Of a DNA stretch of 64,000 nt, positions 48,901 through 61,096 are shown one piece after another. The notes under the pieces were generated by a model. The model ran no database searches. It was not told the origin of the DNA and saw only the letters and a program-made list of their open reading frames with translations. The translations under genes and the position numbers were made by a program. The stretch spans positions 124,001 to 188,000 of the forward strand of contig JBLDXI010000103.1 in the NCBI GenBank assembly GCA_047495785.1, in the 5' to 3' direction. The stretch comes from Lepidodermella squamata. Taxonomy: Eukaryota; Gastrotricha. Position 1 is the stretch's first letter. Each line of letters begins with the position of its first letter.

Positions 48901-51900
48901 TACACTAGTCGCGTGATTTATTTCCCCCTATTTTCCGACGCGAAAGTCTTCTCTGATGTCCTTTTCGCTTGGGATGCAGTTGGGTTATACTCCGTGAATT
49001 TTGTGATGAAGAATTTGGTTAGCTCAGCCTCGACATCGATAACAGTAGCTGTGGAAAGCCCGGCGAGAAATTTCTATTTTGAAACCACCCTAATCAATGC
49101 CCTACCGAAGTTTGGAGCTATTCCTCTTTCATGCGCTGTAGGCTATAGAGGAGATGCTATCGACTACCCGAAATGGCCGAGACAGCCAGATTACTCAATC
49201 ACAATGTGGGACGGGACTGTTATAGCTGGGAGATTCAGCGTTAACAACATCCCAAACTCCGGGTACCTGAACTTCAACATCTTTACCTTTCAACACATTT
49301 GGGGTGAAATCGGGAACTACCCCGTCGTAGTCACGTTTTCAAACGCGAATTCTAACTTCACAAAGATTTACTACGTCGAGTTTCAGCAGACCATTGCAGA
49401 GGTCCAACTCGCGCCGGTAACTCCTGAATTGGTTGGAACTGGTGGTTCGGCAAACATCTCAATCCAAGTAGTTTGGGGTGCGCCCTATCAATACATGATT
49501 AAATACGATGGCTATGAATCACCCTGGTCTGAAATGCTGAATGATACAGAAGTCATAGCTTCAATTCCATTCCCCGACCCTGGAGACTATAGACCATCAG
49601 TTACCCTGAGGAACTTGGTCAGCACGTATGGACCGATTCCTTTAAATGTGATGTATAAGGTCGCTATACCAATCAGCGACCAACTGTTTGTGGTGAAGGC
49701 TGATCCCAAGTTCGGCCAACTTGGACGAAACACAAACGGAGTAATGTCGTCCTCCTTAATCAATATTGGCGTATGGCGTAATAAGACTGAACCTTTTGCT
49801 GATGGCATGCGGGCCGTTGTCTATTACGGGGATGGCGAGATGTTGGACTTTGGCATGTTCTACTGCGATCCTGCCTATGAAGGAAATGTTAATGGCGAGT
49901 TGATGCAATGCTCAAATTTCCGTCATACTTACAAGTCATCAGGGAATTTTGAGCCGAAAGTAGTGGTGAAAAACGCTGTTTCAACTGCTGAATACTCTAC
50001 AATCGTCCCAATTTACTTCGAAATTCCTAACGATCTTGCCATTTCAATTTATTACCGCCTTGATAGCTCTTCGCCTTGGATGAGAGGGCTCGGACAGGAT
50101 CGGAACTACGTAATTGCTGGGAGTGAAGTTCTCTTCTCGTCAAACGCACCGATCGGTGCTCTGTTTCAAGTTTGTTGGGTTTTCGGCGATGGTTACTCAT
50201 CGGCTTGCCCGTCTGAGTTCACTCCAACACCATTTGAGGCCAGTCATACCTTCAAAAACGAAACAGCATGTGGAGCTTACAAGGAATCGTGTAGCTTCAC
50301 GGCTGTAATGAACCTCAGTAGTCCATTTCAGTGGACCGATGCTAAATTGGACTTTTACATCCAGAAATTGTCGAAAAACGTCAAGATACAAGTTCCGTAC
50401 ACTGATGCGATCAAACATGAGACATTCCTCAAGATCACTTTCGACGAACTCGGAACTGATGGTATGTGGCCTTAATTAGGTTAAATCAAATTATTTCAAC
50501 TCTGATTCCAGCTTGTGTTTTCGTCGATTTTGGCTCTGATTACGTGGATGATGCGCGCCGCATCCTCCGAGGCTCTGAGTACATGTGTGCGAATTTTTAT
50601 AACGACCTTGAATTACTCCGCACCTTGAGGCCCCTCTCAAAGACTGAACGCCTAACTAGAAAAATTACTCTTCCTGTTACATTTACCAGGAAGGGTGCTT
50701 ATACGGTAAAGGCTAGCGTTCGAAACATGGTTGATACCTACGATTGGGTTAGCTATCCTCAGGATATGCAGAAAGCAATTGTTATCACGAATGGGCCCTG
50801 TTCGAAACCTATAGTGAACGTTCAAAAGGTTCCCTTCTCACTTCGAGGCCAAGATTTACCAATTCAAGCATCCTTGAGGCGAAACTGTTCAACGACATTG
50901 AAAATCTCGCAAAACTGGACAATGGAATTTTCAGAAGACCAGGTTTCATGGGAAAATGTTACTACAACTCTCATCCCATCATCGCTGCGTAGCAATGTTT
51001 TCACCGATAAGGAAGGTATCAGCCAAATCAGAGACCTTTCACTGTACTTCGAAAAGGGCAAACTTCAAATCGGGTTCCATCGCTTTACTCTGGAAGTCGA
51101 TATGCCAGAAGAACCATTTTTCACCGAAAATATCCAGTTTGTCACGGAAATTCAACGGTCCTTAATCATGGCTCAGTTCAAGCCTAATGTGGCTTTTATA
51201 GACGTAGTATCTGGGGAAGGGAAAAGCCACATAATCGACTTCAAATCATCAATTTTCGACCCAGATTCTCCAGGACAGAATAATCTCAACATTTCGCTCT
51301 ACTGCAGGCGCGTTTGCGAAGGGCCCTGGCCTGAGTTTGAAGATTATGCTTCCGCATCGGCCTTTGTCAAAAATCCCCAGGCCTATTTCAAGCCGAAGAA
51401 ATGCGCCACGACGAGCGCTGTGGATTTCAAACTTAAAGCGGACCTACCAGGGTGTTTTATCTATGGTTGGCATGCTAATCAAGATGCGAAAACAGGATTA
51501 GTACCTGATACTGATCTATCTCCGTCTGTGAACCTACCAGCCCTTGTTCGATCTTTCACTGACCAGAATTCGCGAACTTACAATGTGACAGCCTATAAAT
51601 ATGATGGGAAATCGCTTAGTCTAAGCACTGAATTCATGTTCACGAATCAAAGCTACAACGTTTTAGCAGTGATTTTGGACGAAGCTACAGAACGATTCGC
51701 TGTCGTTAGCCAGTCGTTTGCCTTGAGTCCCGAAAAGCCTATCTCAGGCTTAGTAACGTAAGTTTGTCATTAAAAAATTCTTTTGACAGTTCTACGTCAT
51801 GCGTCATATAGAAACTTGGCCAACTGCGGGAGTAAATACAAACTGGGGTGTCTCGCTAATCCGAATGCGAGAATTTCATTCCGGCGAACTATTGAAAACC

Positions 51901-54900
51901 CAGTATCGGGACAAGTTTATTCTTACAACTGGTATTTCATTCCCATTCCCATCGACCGGTTTTCCGAGTTCGAAGACACCTTAACCACGGCTATGAACTC
52001 GCAAGCCGATCTCCTAGGTCTGGAAACTTTGCAAAACTGGTCTTCGCTAACATCTACAGGAAGATACGGGCCCGATGTTTCATTCAATGCAAATTCGTTT
52101 GGTGAAGAGACAAATGTTACGTTCTTCGCGCTGATTTCAGAGGTTAGTTTAGGGAGCAACTCGCGCCCTGGTAGATCAGCGGTCTTCGTGTACATCGACC
52201 AACCGCCGAATGTAACATCAGCCTCGTGCAACTACGAACCTGCCGATGGCATAGCACTAAAGACCTTATTTTCGAGTTATTGCCACGGATTTTCAGACTC
52301 GGACGATGCGGTTTTGAAGAAATTCATTTTCGCGGCATACAATTGCGAGAATTGCGATCCTATCTTCATTACACCGATAGCTCAAGTCTATCCTGAGTTG
52401 AAAATGGTCCAATTACCTGTTGGAGATCAGAACAACAACTACAGCGTTACAATACGAGTTTTCGCTTATGATTCTGTGGATGCGATGGCTTACGTCGATA
52501 TCACTGGTATCAGGGTTGAGCCACTACACGATTTGCTGTTTATTCAAAGCCAATTAAATCAGTTGACTATCATGGCTCCTAACTTGACTGCTGAGCTCCT
52601 TGTCAGCCAGCTGTTGCCTCTGATCGACGCCTTGAACTCTTTCTCAGTTACGGAACCTTATGAAGGAAATTGGACTATACTAAGTATTTCTAATTTCTAC
52701 CTCTTTCCTGAGATGATTATTACAATTTCTTTCTTAGATGACCCGAACAACCCTGAATATCAGTCTGAAGTGGATGAAGTCAATGCGGATTTCAGACGGT
52801 TCCAATATGAGATGAACTTCGTAACCAAGGTTGGATAGCTCGATTTAGTGTCTATTTGTCTCACAGTTGAATTTGATTAAGGCTCGGGAAGCTGCGATCG
52901 AGATGCTCCAAGAAGTCGACTCTTCAAAGCTGAACATTCAAGCGTTGAAATCGCTATTCTCCTTGACATCTCTGATCACTAATGTCCCGGAACAAATTAC
53001 GAGTATCAGCGCTCAGCTGTCTCTCATCAATGTCTTACAACCGGCAATAGTGAGGGTGTCGAACCTAACAAGTGATAGAAGTATCGACCCAAATGAGCTG
53101 GAAATGGTCTCCAGTGCTGGTGTTGCGGCTATGGGAATGCTGTACGAAGCTATCGAGAAAATGGCGACGTATTCAATGCCATCGAATCCTCTCGGCAACC
53201 TGTATACCACTACAACTCTTGTTCCTACAACTAGTGACGATTTCTTCACGGATCCCCCGACGACTCAGTCACCTGCTCTGTCCCGATTGATCAGCTCAAT
53301 GTTGAAGTTGAGGGATCAGGCGATGAATTTGGTTCTGAGTAACAAGGGGGTTAGTGAAAAGCGGACAGTGATTGGCGGTGAGACTTCGAAAATGTCTCTA
53401 TCAGCTGATTATATTCGAAATTTGGATGAAGGTTGGTTTAATCCGGCCCTTTTAATCACGAATTGTCATTTCATGTTTTTCTAGTTGAGATTCTGGTTGG
53501 TGACGATGACGATTGCGGAAGGTTCAAACTAGGCAACAAAACCGAAATATTCGGGCCATCATTCGGGTCCATGAGCAATAGTGCATTCGATGATGTCAAA
53601 ATACGGATCAAAGCCTCAATGGATTCTGGAAATATGTATTCCACAGTTCAGAAGAGCCCTACCCAAATCAACTCCCTGATTCAATCTCTTTCTTTGACCG
53701 ATGAGAATGGCAAGGAGATTGTAGTGAAAAATCTCAAACAACCAATTGAAGTTGTGATCGAATCGAAAAACAGCAGAACCCCAAACAAGATTCTTACTGG
53801 AGCCTTGAGTTATGCGACCTCGAGAACGATGAAGTTTATCAACCTCCCTGTTGTCGAAAACGCAGCTGTTTTCGTGTCTATTGATCAAATTTTCGATATC
53901 AGAACCTCTGAATTCGCTTCTAACACGTCCTGTAATCTAAATAAGCCAAATTGTTCCGATCCTTACTCGAACTTAACATTGTCAATTGGGAATCGAAATC
54001 TGACTGTTCATGAGCTGAATGGAACGAGCGAAGAGGTTGTTTTCTTCGTTTTCGTCAATCGAGATGGAATTTTCCCGCGGGAAGGGGTGGATGGAGCGAA
54101 TTTGGGCTGTATGTTGCCCCAGACCTTGATTCAAGAGCAAATCGAATCCATTAAAAAACCTCAAACAACTCTGAAGATTCCGATGAATACAACAGCTGGG
54201 AATATCACTACAACCTCATCCCCAACTACTACAGTAACGCCCGTCACCAACTCGAAGTTCACGCAATCTGGCTCCAAAAAGGTGTGCAAAAATAACCCAA
54301 CTTTACCGAGAAATTCCTGCTTCTTCAAAGATACTGATCTCTTGCTCAGGTTTGAACTCAAATGATTTGATCGATTTTACTCACATTATTATTCACTTTC
54401 TAGGAATAACTCGGCTAAACTCTTTGTGGGAATCAGAGCTCTGCCCATCCGGATGATAAGGCAGCTCATAACAGACCTATACAACGAGTATGGGTCAAAC
54501 TTCAATGCTTCGACTGTGATAAATCGAGCTATGACCCGATACCTCAATCAAACAGTTTCAGCCCTTATCAGCTACGAAAGTTACTCAGCTAGTTGCGTTT
54601 TCTGGGATCCTAGTCTTAGCGATTGGTCTTACGAGGGCTGCTATGTTGGCCAGTCTACAACAGCTGGTGGCAATCCTAGCCTTACCCAGTGTTTCTGCAA
54701 CCATCTCACGGCTTTCGGATCTAATTTCGACATCCCTATGAACACTTTCAACCCTGGAGATTCGGCATTCACTAAATTAGATCAAAACCCTGTCTGTTTC
54801 GCATTTGGTATCTGTATAATTTGCGTTTATATCACCCTTGTTATCTGGGCGAGGCGGAAAGATAGGGAAGATGAGGCGAAATGGGGGTCGTTACCTTTGA

Positions 54901-57900
54901 TTGATAACAAAGATAAGGATCGCTATACCTACGAGATAACAGTCTGGACTGGGCAGAGAAGAGGGGCTGGAACCACAGCCCGGGTTTCATTCATTTTGTC
55001 TGGGGAGGATAGCGAGACTGGCCCTAGAATGTTGGACGACGTGGATAGGCCAATACTGAAGCGGGGTAACGTGGATTCCTTCATAATGACTGTTCCTAAG
55101 TCATTAGGAAAGCTGACCCAACTCAGAATCTGGCATGATAACTCGGGGAAGGATCCGGCTTGGTATTTCGCTCGGATGATGGTTTATGACATTCAGCGGA
55201 ATCAGCAATTCTTCTTTGTTTGCGATCGATGGTTGGCGGTTGAGGAGGATGATGGAATGGTTGAGCGGGTCCTACCACCAGCGAGTCGGAAGCAACTAGC
55301 TACCTTTGAGCATCTTTTCTTCGTGAAGTCTCAGAGAAAGCTCACAGATGGCCACATGTGGATTTCCGTGTTCAGCCGACCCCCTAGATCAGCATTCACT
55401 CGAACTCAACGAATTACTTGTTGCTTATCTGTAAGATTCTTATTTTTCTGTTTCTAACTATTCATCCGTATTTTCAGATCTTGTATTGTACAATGTTGGC
55501 TAACATCATGTTCTTCGGAATTTCTCGTGATGGTCCAGGCTCTGTTCAACTCAAGTTAGGTCCTTTATCCATGAGTACTGACAAGATCAAAATCAGCATA
55601 ATTTCCTCGCTAATCGTTTTGCCTGTTAATCTTGTCATCGCTCAATTATTCCGGAAGAGTAGACGCCGCCTAACCGAGAGCGAGAAAGCTGTGAAAAAGC
55701 TAGTTGACGAAGCTAAGGCCAAGAAAACTCTCATAAGGAAAACCCCTTCGAATGAAAGCGCTATAATCCTCGTTGATGAGCCTAATGAACGGAGGAAACC
55801 CAAGAAAGGGAAGGCTAAGGAAAAGAAAGTTCCATTCACCCTACCTTGGCAATGCACGATCCTCGCTTACATACTGTCGTTTGTAACTGTTGGAGTTGCG
55901 TTTTGGGCTGTAGTCGAGTATGGCGGAGCTCTAGGCCCGGAAAAGGCCACTGAATGGCTAGCAGCTATGTGCCTCTCTCTAGTTACCGATATCTTACTAC
56001 TCCAACCGCTGAAAATCGTGGGTTTAGCAGTTTTCTACGCTTTGGTAATTAAAAACCCGACCAAGGATGAAGATGTAGAGGAACACATGATTCTTAGAAG
56101 TGACGAGAGTTACCTGCGGCCCCCGAAAAAAACTGAGTACGAACTAGCTCAGATTGAGAAACAGCGTCTTGAAGTTGAGAAAAAACGACTTCATTACGTA
56201 TATCTACCACCAGACCCTGACGAACTACGCCTAGCTCGAGATATCCGACTAAAGGAGCTAGCAATGTGGAGAGTTATCAAAGAAATTGCGTCCTATGTAA
56301 TTTTCCTCTATATGATCATGTTCGTGGCTTATAATAATGTGGATTCGTGGGGCTGGCAGTTCCAAACTTCGACTCGTTTGATGTTCTTCGAGGGAAAAAT
56401 CGGCGATTTAGCTGCTCCGCCTATCGATGCTTCATCATCGGGCGGGGGTAAGAGTGCGAAACATGCCCAGGCTGAAGATGCTGCTGGAAGGTCGGGTGAG
56501 GGGGCGATTTGGCAGATATCGTCCTATGACGGGTTTTGGTACTACGTCAACCATACAGTCCTACCCACTTTGTTAGACTCGTCTTGGTACAATGGCGATC
56601 CTGATGACCAAAGAGGTTCTTACACCAAAGATAAGGCCATCTATCTAACAGGGACGATTCGACTACGTCAACTGAGGGTCAAAAGTGACTCGTGCAGGGT
56701 TCAGAAGCATTTCAGGAAGACTAGCCCGCCATGCTCTCCGGAGTATTCGATTCTGAATCAGGAGACTCGAAATTTCACTGTAGGATGGGGGCAGGAGGCT
56801 TTTCTCAATAAAAATGGGACCATGGATTATGACATCTCACAATACCCAGGCTGGACCTATGCCAATACTCTGAAATCAGGGAGCAGCCCGAGTTACGGCT
56901 CAATGGCTCTTTATGACGGGGGTGGGTATATGGTCGATATTCCGAAGAGTCTCGAAACTGGGCGGAACTTCTTAACCCAACTCTACGAAAACAAATGGCT
57001 TGATGAGAAAACCCGGGCTGTTTTCATCGAATTCAACCTGTATAGTCCATCTCGCAGCCTTTTCGGAGTTTCTCAAACTATTCTCGAATTCCCATCCACC
57101 GGTGGTTGTTTGATCTACCCCTACATCTACACCCTCAAATTCCAGGCTTATAGTTCAAGCGGCGAGATTGTTGTCCTCGCGCTGCAGTTGGTAACATTGG
57201 CCGTGGTTTTCTTCCTATTTTTCCGAGAATGCCACAAAGCTAGAAAAGCTGGGCGTAAATATTGGACATCTTGGTGGTCGGTTTACGACTTTGCCCACCT
57301 AGCCTCATGCATATTGTGGGCCGGAATGTTTGCGGCTCGATTTTTCGTTTTCCAAATGTTTGCAGGCCGTTTTAAGAAACGGGCCTATACCTACACTAAT
57401 TTGGACCTTGTCGTACTCTATGATTCTGTAGTATCAGGGTTCGCAGCTTTCATAGTCGCGCTAGGCACGTTGAGGTTCATCCGACTTCTGAGGTTCGATC
57501 GAAGCATTATGCTGATGATGAAGACTCTTTCGAACTCGAGTAAGGTTCTCGCTAGTTTCTCCCTTGTTTTCGTTATTGTTTTCCTCGCGTTCACCCAACT
57601 CGGGTTCTTCACGTTTGGTAGCCATATCAAAGCATATTCGACTTTCCTAACGGCACTTGAGACACTTTTCGCGATGCAGCTCGGTGTTTTTGATTACATA
57701 ACGTTGAGACAAAGTTTCCCACTTGCTGGCCCGGTCTTTTTCACGCTTTATTCGTTGATTGTTTCGATAATTTTGACAAATTTCCTCATCGCTTTTATTG
57801 TGTATGCGTACCAAGAGGCGTGCTGTGATGAGCAGTTGTCACAGCAAGAACAGGCCGTTTTGATTTTCATGCTGGACAAATTCAAAAAATTCATTGGTAT

Positions 57901-58168
57901 CACCCAGAAACAGCCGCCTTCACTTGGAATCGATCGAAAATTCTTCTATTTCGAAAAAGGTAGTTTTAGCCATTTCTTAGAGTGGATTAAGCAATTTAAT
58001 TCCATTATAGCTGTTCGTGAATCCCATTTGGAGACATTTACCAAGCAAATGGACGAATTGTTGAAACGGCTTGATACTCATATTGAGAAGACCAAAACGC
58101 AGCATCACAGAATGTTCGATAAGAAAGTCATGGACAGGCAAAGCAATCATGTTTATACAACTGACTGA
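33901..58168 (+). CDS. Giant polycystin-1-like receptor-channel, 29 exons
   Basis: Exons: 33901-33976, 35827-36072, 36126-36550, 37151-37637, 38069-38824, 38979-39250, 39307-39570, 39628-39891, 39945-40070, 40124-40230, 40285-40422, 40481-40713, 40763-41719, 41769-42005, 42063-42339, 42395-42528, 42660-43985, 44160-44295, 44346-45267, 45321-45447, 45499-45978, 46031-48036, 48088-50461, 50512-51757, 51812-52829, 52867-53431, 53485-54349, 54404-55430, 55478-58168. All phases agree: 19,782 nt, 6,593 aa. Order: signal peptide; C-type-lectin-like (26-165); five ConA-like modules each opening with a PL motif (from about 189, 402, 654, 908 and 1171); WSC (1417-1515); two lectins (1529-1796); discoidin (1800-1962); PKD/Ig-like; five lectin-like modules (2530-3230); PAN (3235-3290); discoidin; PKD repeats; REJ (4130-4880); GPS with CNHLT (5419-5465); PLAT (5528-5650); eleven-helix channel with extracellular polycystin domain (5984-6245); C-terminal coiled coil. 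It is probably a cleaved sensory or adhesion receptor in cilia. The first exon is the least certain. Confidence 0.85.
34707..35595. mobile_element. Mutator-like non-autonomous element in polycystin intron 1
   Basis: An 11-bp direct repeat, CCAAACTATGG, at 34,707-34,717 and 35,585-35,595 flanks an 867-bp insert. The insert's ends are inverted repeats of about 200 bp (34,718-34,917 and 35,386-35,584, diverged). Long terminal inverted repeats with 9-11-bp target duplications are the hallmark of Mutator-like elements. The middle part has only short minus-strand frames and no recognised transposase. It accounts for half of the 1.85-kb intron. Confidence 0.7.
36551..37150 (+). other. Intron 3 of the polycystin gene
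   Basis: A 600-bp GT-AG intron. It contains a GC-rich alternating stretch, ATTAGTGCGCGCGCGC, near 36,735 that resembles the hairpin arm at 27.66 kb. Otherwise unremarkable. Confidence 0.6.
37638..38068 (+). other. Intron 4 of the polycystin gene
   Basis: A 431-bp GT-AG intron with a short inverted repeat, AGTGCGCGAAGTA (about 37,803) against TACTTCGCGCACT (about 37,958). GATTCGGACCA recurs directly beside both. It is possibly a degenerate element. Confidence 0.5.
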
Positions 58169-58484
58169 AAAATCCTGATTTTTCTCCACTTATTCTAAGT
58201 AGAAAGCTTTATCTAATCATTACTCCCAATCTGAAACTAATGACGAAATGAAATTGTATACCATCGACTTCGGGTTCTGTTCATGCGATAAAGGTAGAGA
58301 TGAGGGAAATGAAAGATGAAAGAATACAAAATGTTGATATTGACTTTTTAAGCTTCGAGCTTAAGCCACCGTCCACAGTCCACACGAGCAGGTCACGCGT
58401 TTAACCACATTATTACCGCTAATCCACCATTAAACTCGCCATACAAAGGCATGCGTGCTACAGAGTCCAGACCCGCCACTAACC
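58169..58484. other. Intergenic, polycystin to protease-homologue gene
   Basis: About 315 bp serving as 3' flank of one gene and promoter of the next. No element or frame is supported. Confidence 0.45.
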
Positions 58485-60386
58485 ATGATTTTCACTCTGC
58501 CTCTTGCCATTTTCTCGGTCATTGTTACCGCGTCCGCTTTAGATTTGAACCAATGTGGCGCTTCTTTTTCACCTAATGACCATCCATGGACAGCTAAACT
58601 GAACTTTTACGATAAATCTGCTTCGGTGATCCAACAATGCGGCGGTGTGTTGATCGATCAAAAATGGGTCCTAACAGCCGGCCATTGCTTAAAATCCGAA
58701 AATATCTCTCAAATTGATATCAGCCTGGGGCGGCCTAACTACGCCATAGAAACTTTGAATGAGGTCAAACGAACCTCAACCGAATTCTACGTCCATCCCG
58801 ACTATTCAGAAGGCCCCGATGGCTTTTACGACTTCGACTACGCCTTGGTTGCTTTGGATGCCGCGGTCCAGTTCAACTCAGCTGTTCAGCCAATCTGCCT
58901 CCCGAACTCTGATGAATGTGACCAGGAAATCGAGGAGTGTCAAACGGCTTCGAGCGTATCATGGCGCGTTTCTCCCGATACTTATTTCAACTTGCTAAAA
59001 TCGTCGAATCTTCGCTTAAATGCGCCTCAGATGTGCGAGAGAATGTTAGGCGGCTTGACTGACAATCAGATGTGTGCATCCGCGATTGAGCGGATCAAAG
59101 ATACCTGTAATGGAGATCGTGGAGGGGGCCCTTTAGTGTGCCGGAGTTCAGTGGATAGTAAAGCGAAGCTCATAGGTATTTCGTCCAATAATGACGACTG
59201 TCCTACAATGGGAAAACCGGAACTTTTTGCGAGAATCTGCAGCGCTATGGATTGGATCAGTTCAAGAAATACTGGTTCCTTAGCAGGTAGAAGCCAATAA
59301 TCAATGTTAAACTTATTTAATTTTTGATAAATTATTAATAATTTATTAATTAATTGATAATTATCAATCAAATTTTGATTGCTTCAGGTCTTTTTTCAAT
59401 GCCCAACTTAGGAACCTGCGCAGTGCCTTTCGATGAAGTTGGAACGTTCCGTTTCATGTCGAACGATAGCGATAGGTTCGACTCGATCGAATCAGGGAAA
59501 CGCCTACCTGTCAATACCACTCTGTCACTGAGATGCTTCAGCCAGCAAAGCAAATCTGAGAGCTTTTCAATTTGCAGACAAAATGGCAAATGGGACCCGG
59601 CAATTCCACCTTGCCTGAAGGTAGATTTTTGAATTACTGAAATTTCCGATATAATCCGGTTTAATTTTTACCCAGCAACAAATTGGTTTCCAATTGAGCT
59701 TTGCGGCGTTAACAGGAGATGCGGACAGGCTGCAACGATTGGTGACTCAATACAAAACATTTCAAGTTAACAATCGCGATGAATTCGCCACGAAAGTTTG
59801 CAAGATCGATGGCAAGAACGTGACACTACTATTCCGAGCCCTTCAATGCAATAGGAATGAAACGACAGTCATCTCCACCATCAAAGTCCTTTTGGCAAGT
59901 GGAGCAGATGTTAATCGATTGAACTATTTCGTGGATGTGGGCTCGAATCGATCGCTTGATCTTCCGGCGTTGCATTCCGCGCTGTATCTGAACCAAGGTT
60001 TGGCGGTTATCAAATTGTTGGTTGAAAATCGAGGCGATGCCGTTGGTAGGCAGGGAAGTGGTGAGAGGACTGCTTTGATGTTTGCGACTCAAAACTCAAC
60101 TATCGAAGTGATGACCTATCTATTGAAGTCTGGCGCAAATTCGACGTTGAATGCGCGGGATAAAGCTGGGTCGACTGCTCTGAAAATTGCGGTGGATGTT
60201 GAAGATGCGGATAAGGTGAGGTTTTTGCTGCAGAATGGTGCTGCGACTTCGATTGATGAGAACAACAAGTCCGGCTGGTCGGCTTTGATGGCAGCTGTTC
60301 GTGTATCGAGCGATGCGGAGTTGGTTGAGCTTGTTCGGAAGCTCATCATGATAGGTCGCATTCGAAATGGCCTATCGGCGACTTGA
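58485..60386 (+). CDS. Secreted serine-protease homologue / sushi / ankyrin-repeat fusion
   Basis: Exons 58485-59286, 59388-59620 and 59676-60386 join in phase (1, then 0) to 581 aa. The signal peptide is MIFTLPLAIFSVIVTAS. A chymotrypsin fold fills about 22-265, with the His box LTAGHC and the Asp box FDYALV. The serine box reads CNGDRGGGPLVC: the nucleophile Ser is replaced by Arg and one Gly is inserted, so the domain should be catalytically dead. No classical activation cleavage motif is evident before the fold. Exon 2 encodes a sushi (CCP) domain, and exon 3 encodes about five ankyrin repeats (ASGADVN, KSGANSTLNARDKAGSTAL, QNGAATSIDENNKSGWSAL). Extracellular protease homologues with sushi domains are known, but ankyrin repeats are normally intracellular. 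Topology, or the gene model itself, is therefore the question. A transcript would decide whether these are one gene. Confidence 0.7.
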
Positions 60387-60763
60387 GAGTGATCGTCAAT
60401 TGGATATCGCAAAGATTGATTACATGAAGAGCTGTCCGTTAATAAATGTGAAAGATGGGGTAGATAGAATTGTGGTGAAATAGAACCTTTTGAAGCCCTC
60501 TCGTAATCTTCGCCTATTATAGCATACATACGACCTTTTTGCAGTGTTTCCTCGGCGCGATTTTGGACCCCGTGACCCTGAGTTATCAAAAGTCTGTTTG
60601 AAAGAAATCAAATATTGGAAAACCCCAACTTCGAAGATAATAGACCCCAGAAAACAAAGTTAATTTGTTGGTGTTTTTTATTTCTGAAGACCAACAGCAG
60701 CCTCATTCCTCATCCACTAAGCCCGGTAGCAAAGCTCTGCCTGTGAAGTTCAAGCTCTTTGAA
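60387..60763. other. Intergenic between convergent genes
   Basis: A 377-bp shared 3' region. Minus-strand frames here are antisense or spurious. Nothing else is seen. Confidence 0.45.
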
Positions 60764-61096
60764 TCAAATTTGTGATTTGATGGAACGCAGACAGATATTG
60801 CGGCAGTGTGCGAACGATCGGAATGACATGCCGCGGACTTCCTTGACGCGGCATGCGCTGTACTCAAGGACACATTCCTGGCGTTTAGCGTCGAATACGA
60901 TGAAGTAAGGAAAGTCGCCGCCGATCTCGCAATATAGATAAGTCGGCTCGTAGAGGCACCGCTCATCGCCACCGTTGTAAAGCCTGTCGTCAATTGGCAG
61001 GTCGGCCGGCAGCGGATCGTCTTTGATCAGCTTGACATCGTAGCAGCTTGCGATCGTAACCAGAATCGCTAGAGTTAGGAAACGGGCTGAAATCAT
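60764..61096 (-). CDS. Secreted Kunitz-like single-domain protein
   Basis: 110 aa from the ATG at 61,096 with signal peptide MISARFLTLAILVTIASC. One domain has six cysteines in the Kunitz order, starting CLYEPTYLYC (8 residues between the first two, as in BPTI) and ending HCRNIC (3 residues between the last two), with aromatic PYFIVFD in the middle. Inner spacings are off the consensus: C2-C3 is longer, C3-C4 one shorter and C4-C5 longer. The residue after C2, the P1 position of inhibitors, is Glu rather than Lys/Arg. A trypsin inhibitor is thus unlikely, and another binding role or target is possible. It lies between a dead and a live protease of the chymotrypsin fold. Confidence 0.7.
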   Translation of the reverse strand: MISARFLTLAILVTIASCYDVKLIKDDPLPADLPIDDRLYNGGDERCLYEPTYLYCEIGGDFPYFIVFDAKRQECVLEYSACRVKEVRGMSFRSFAHCRNICLRSIKSQI

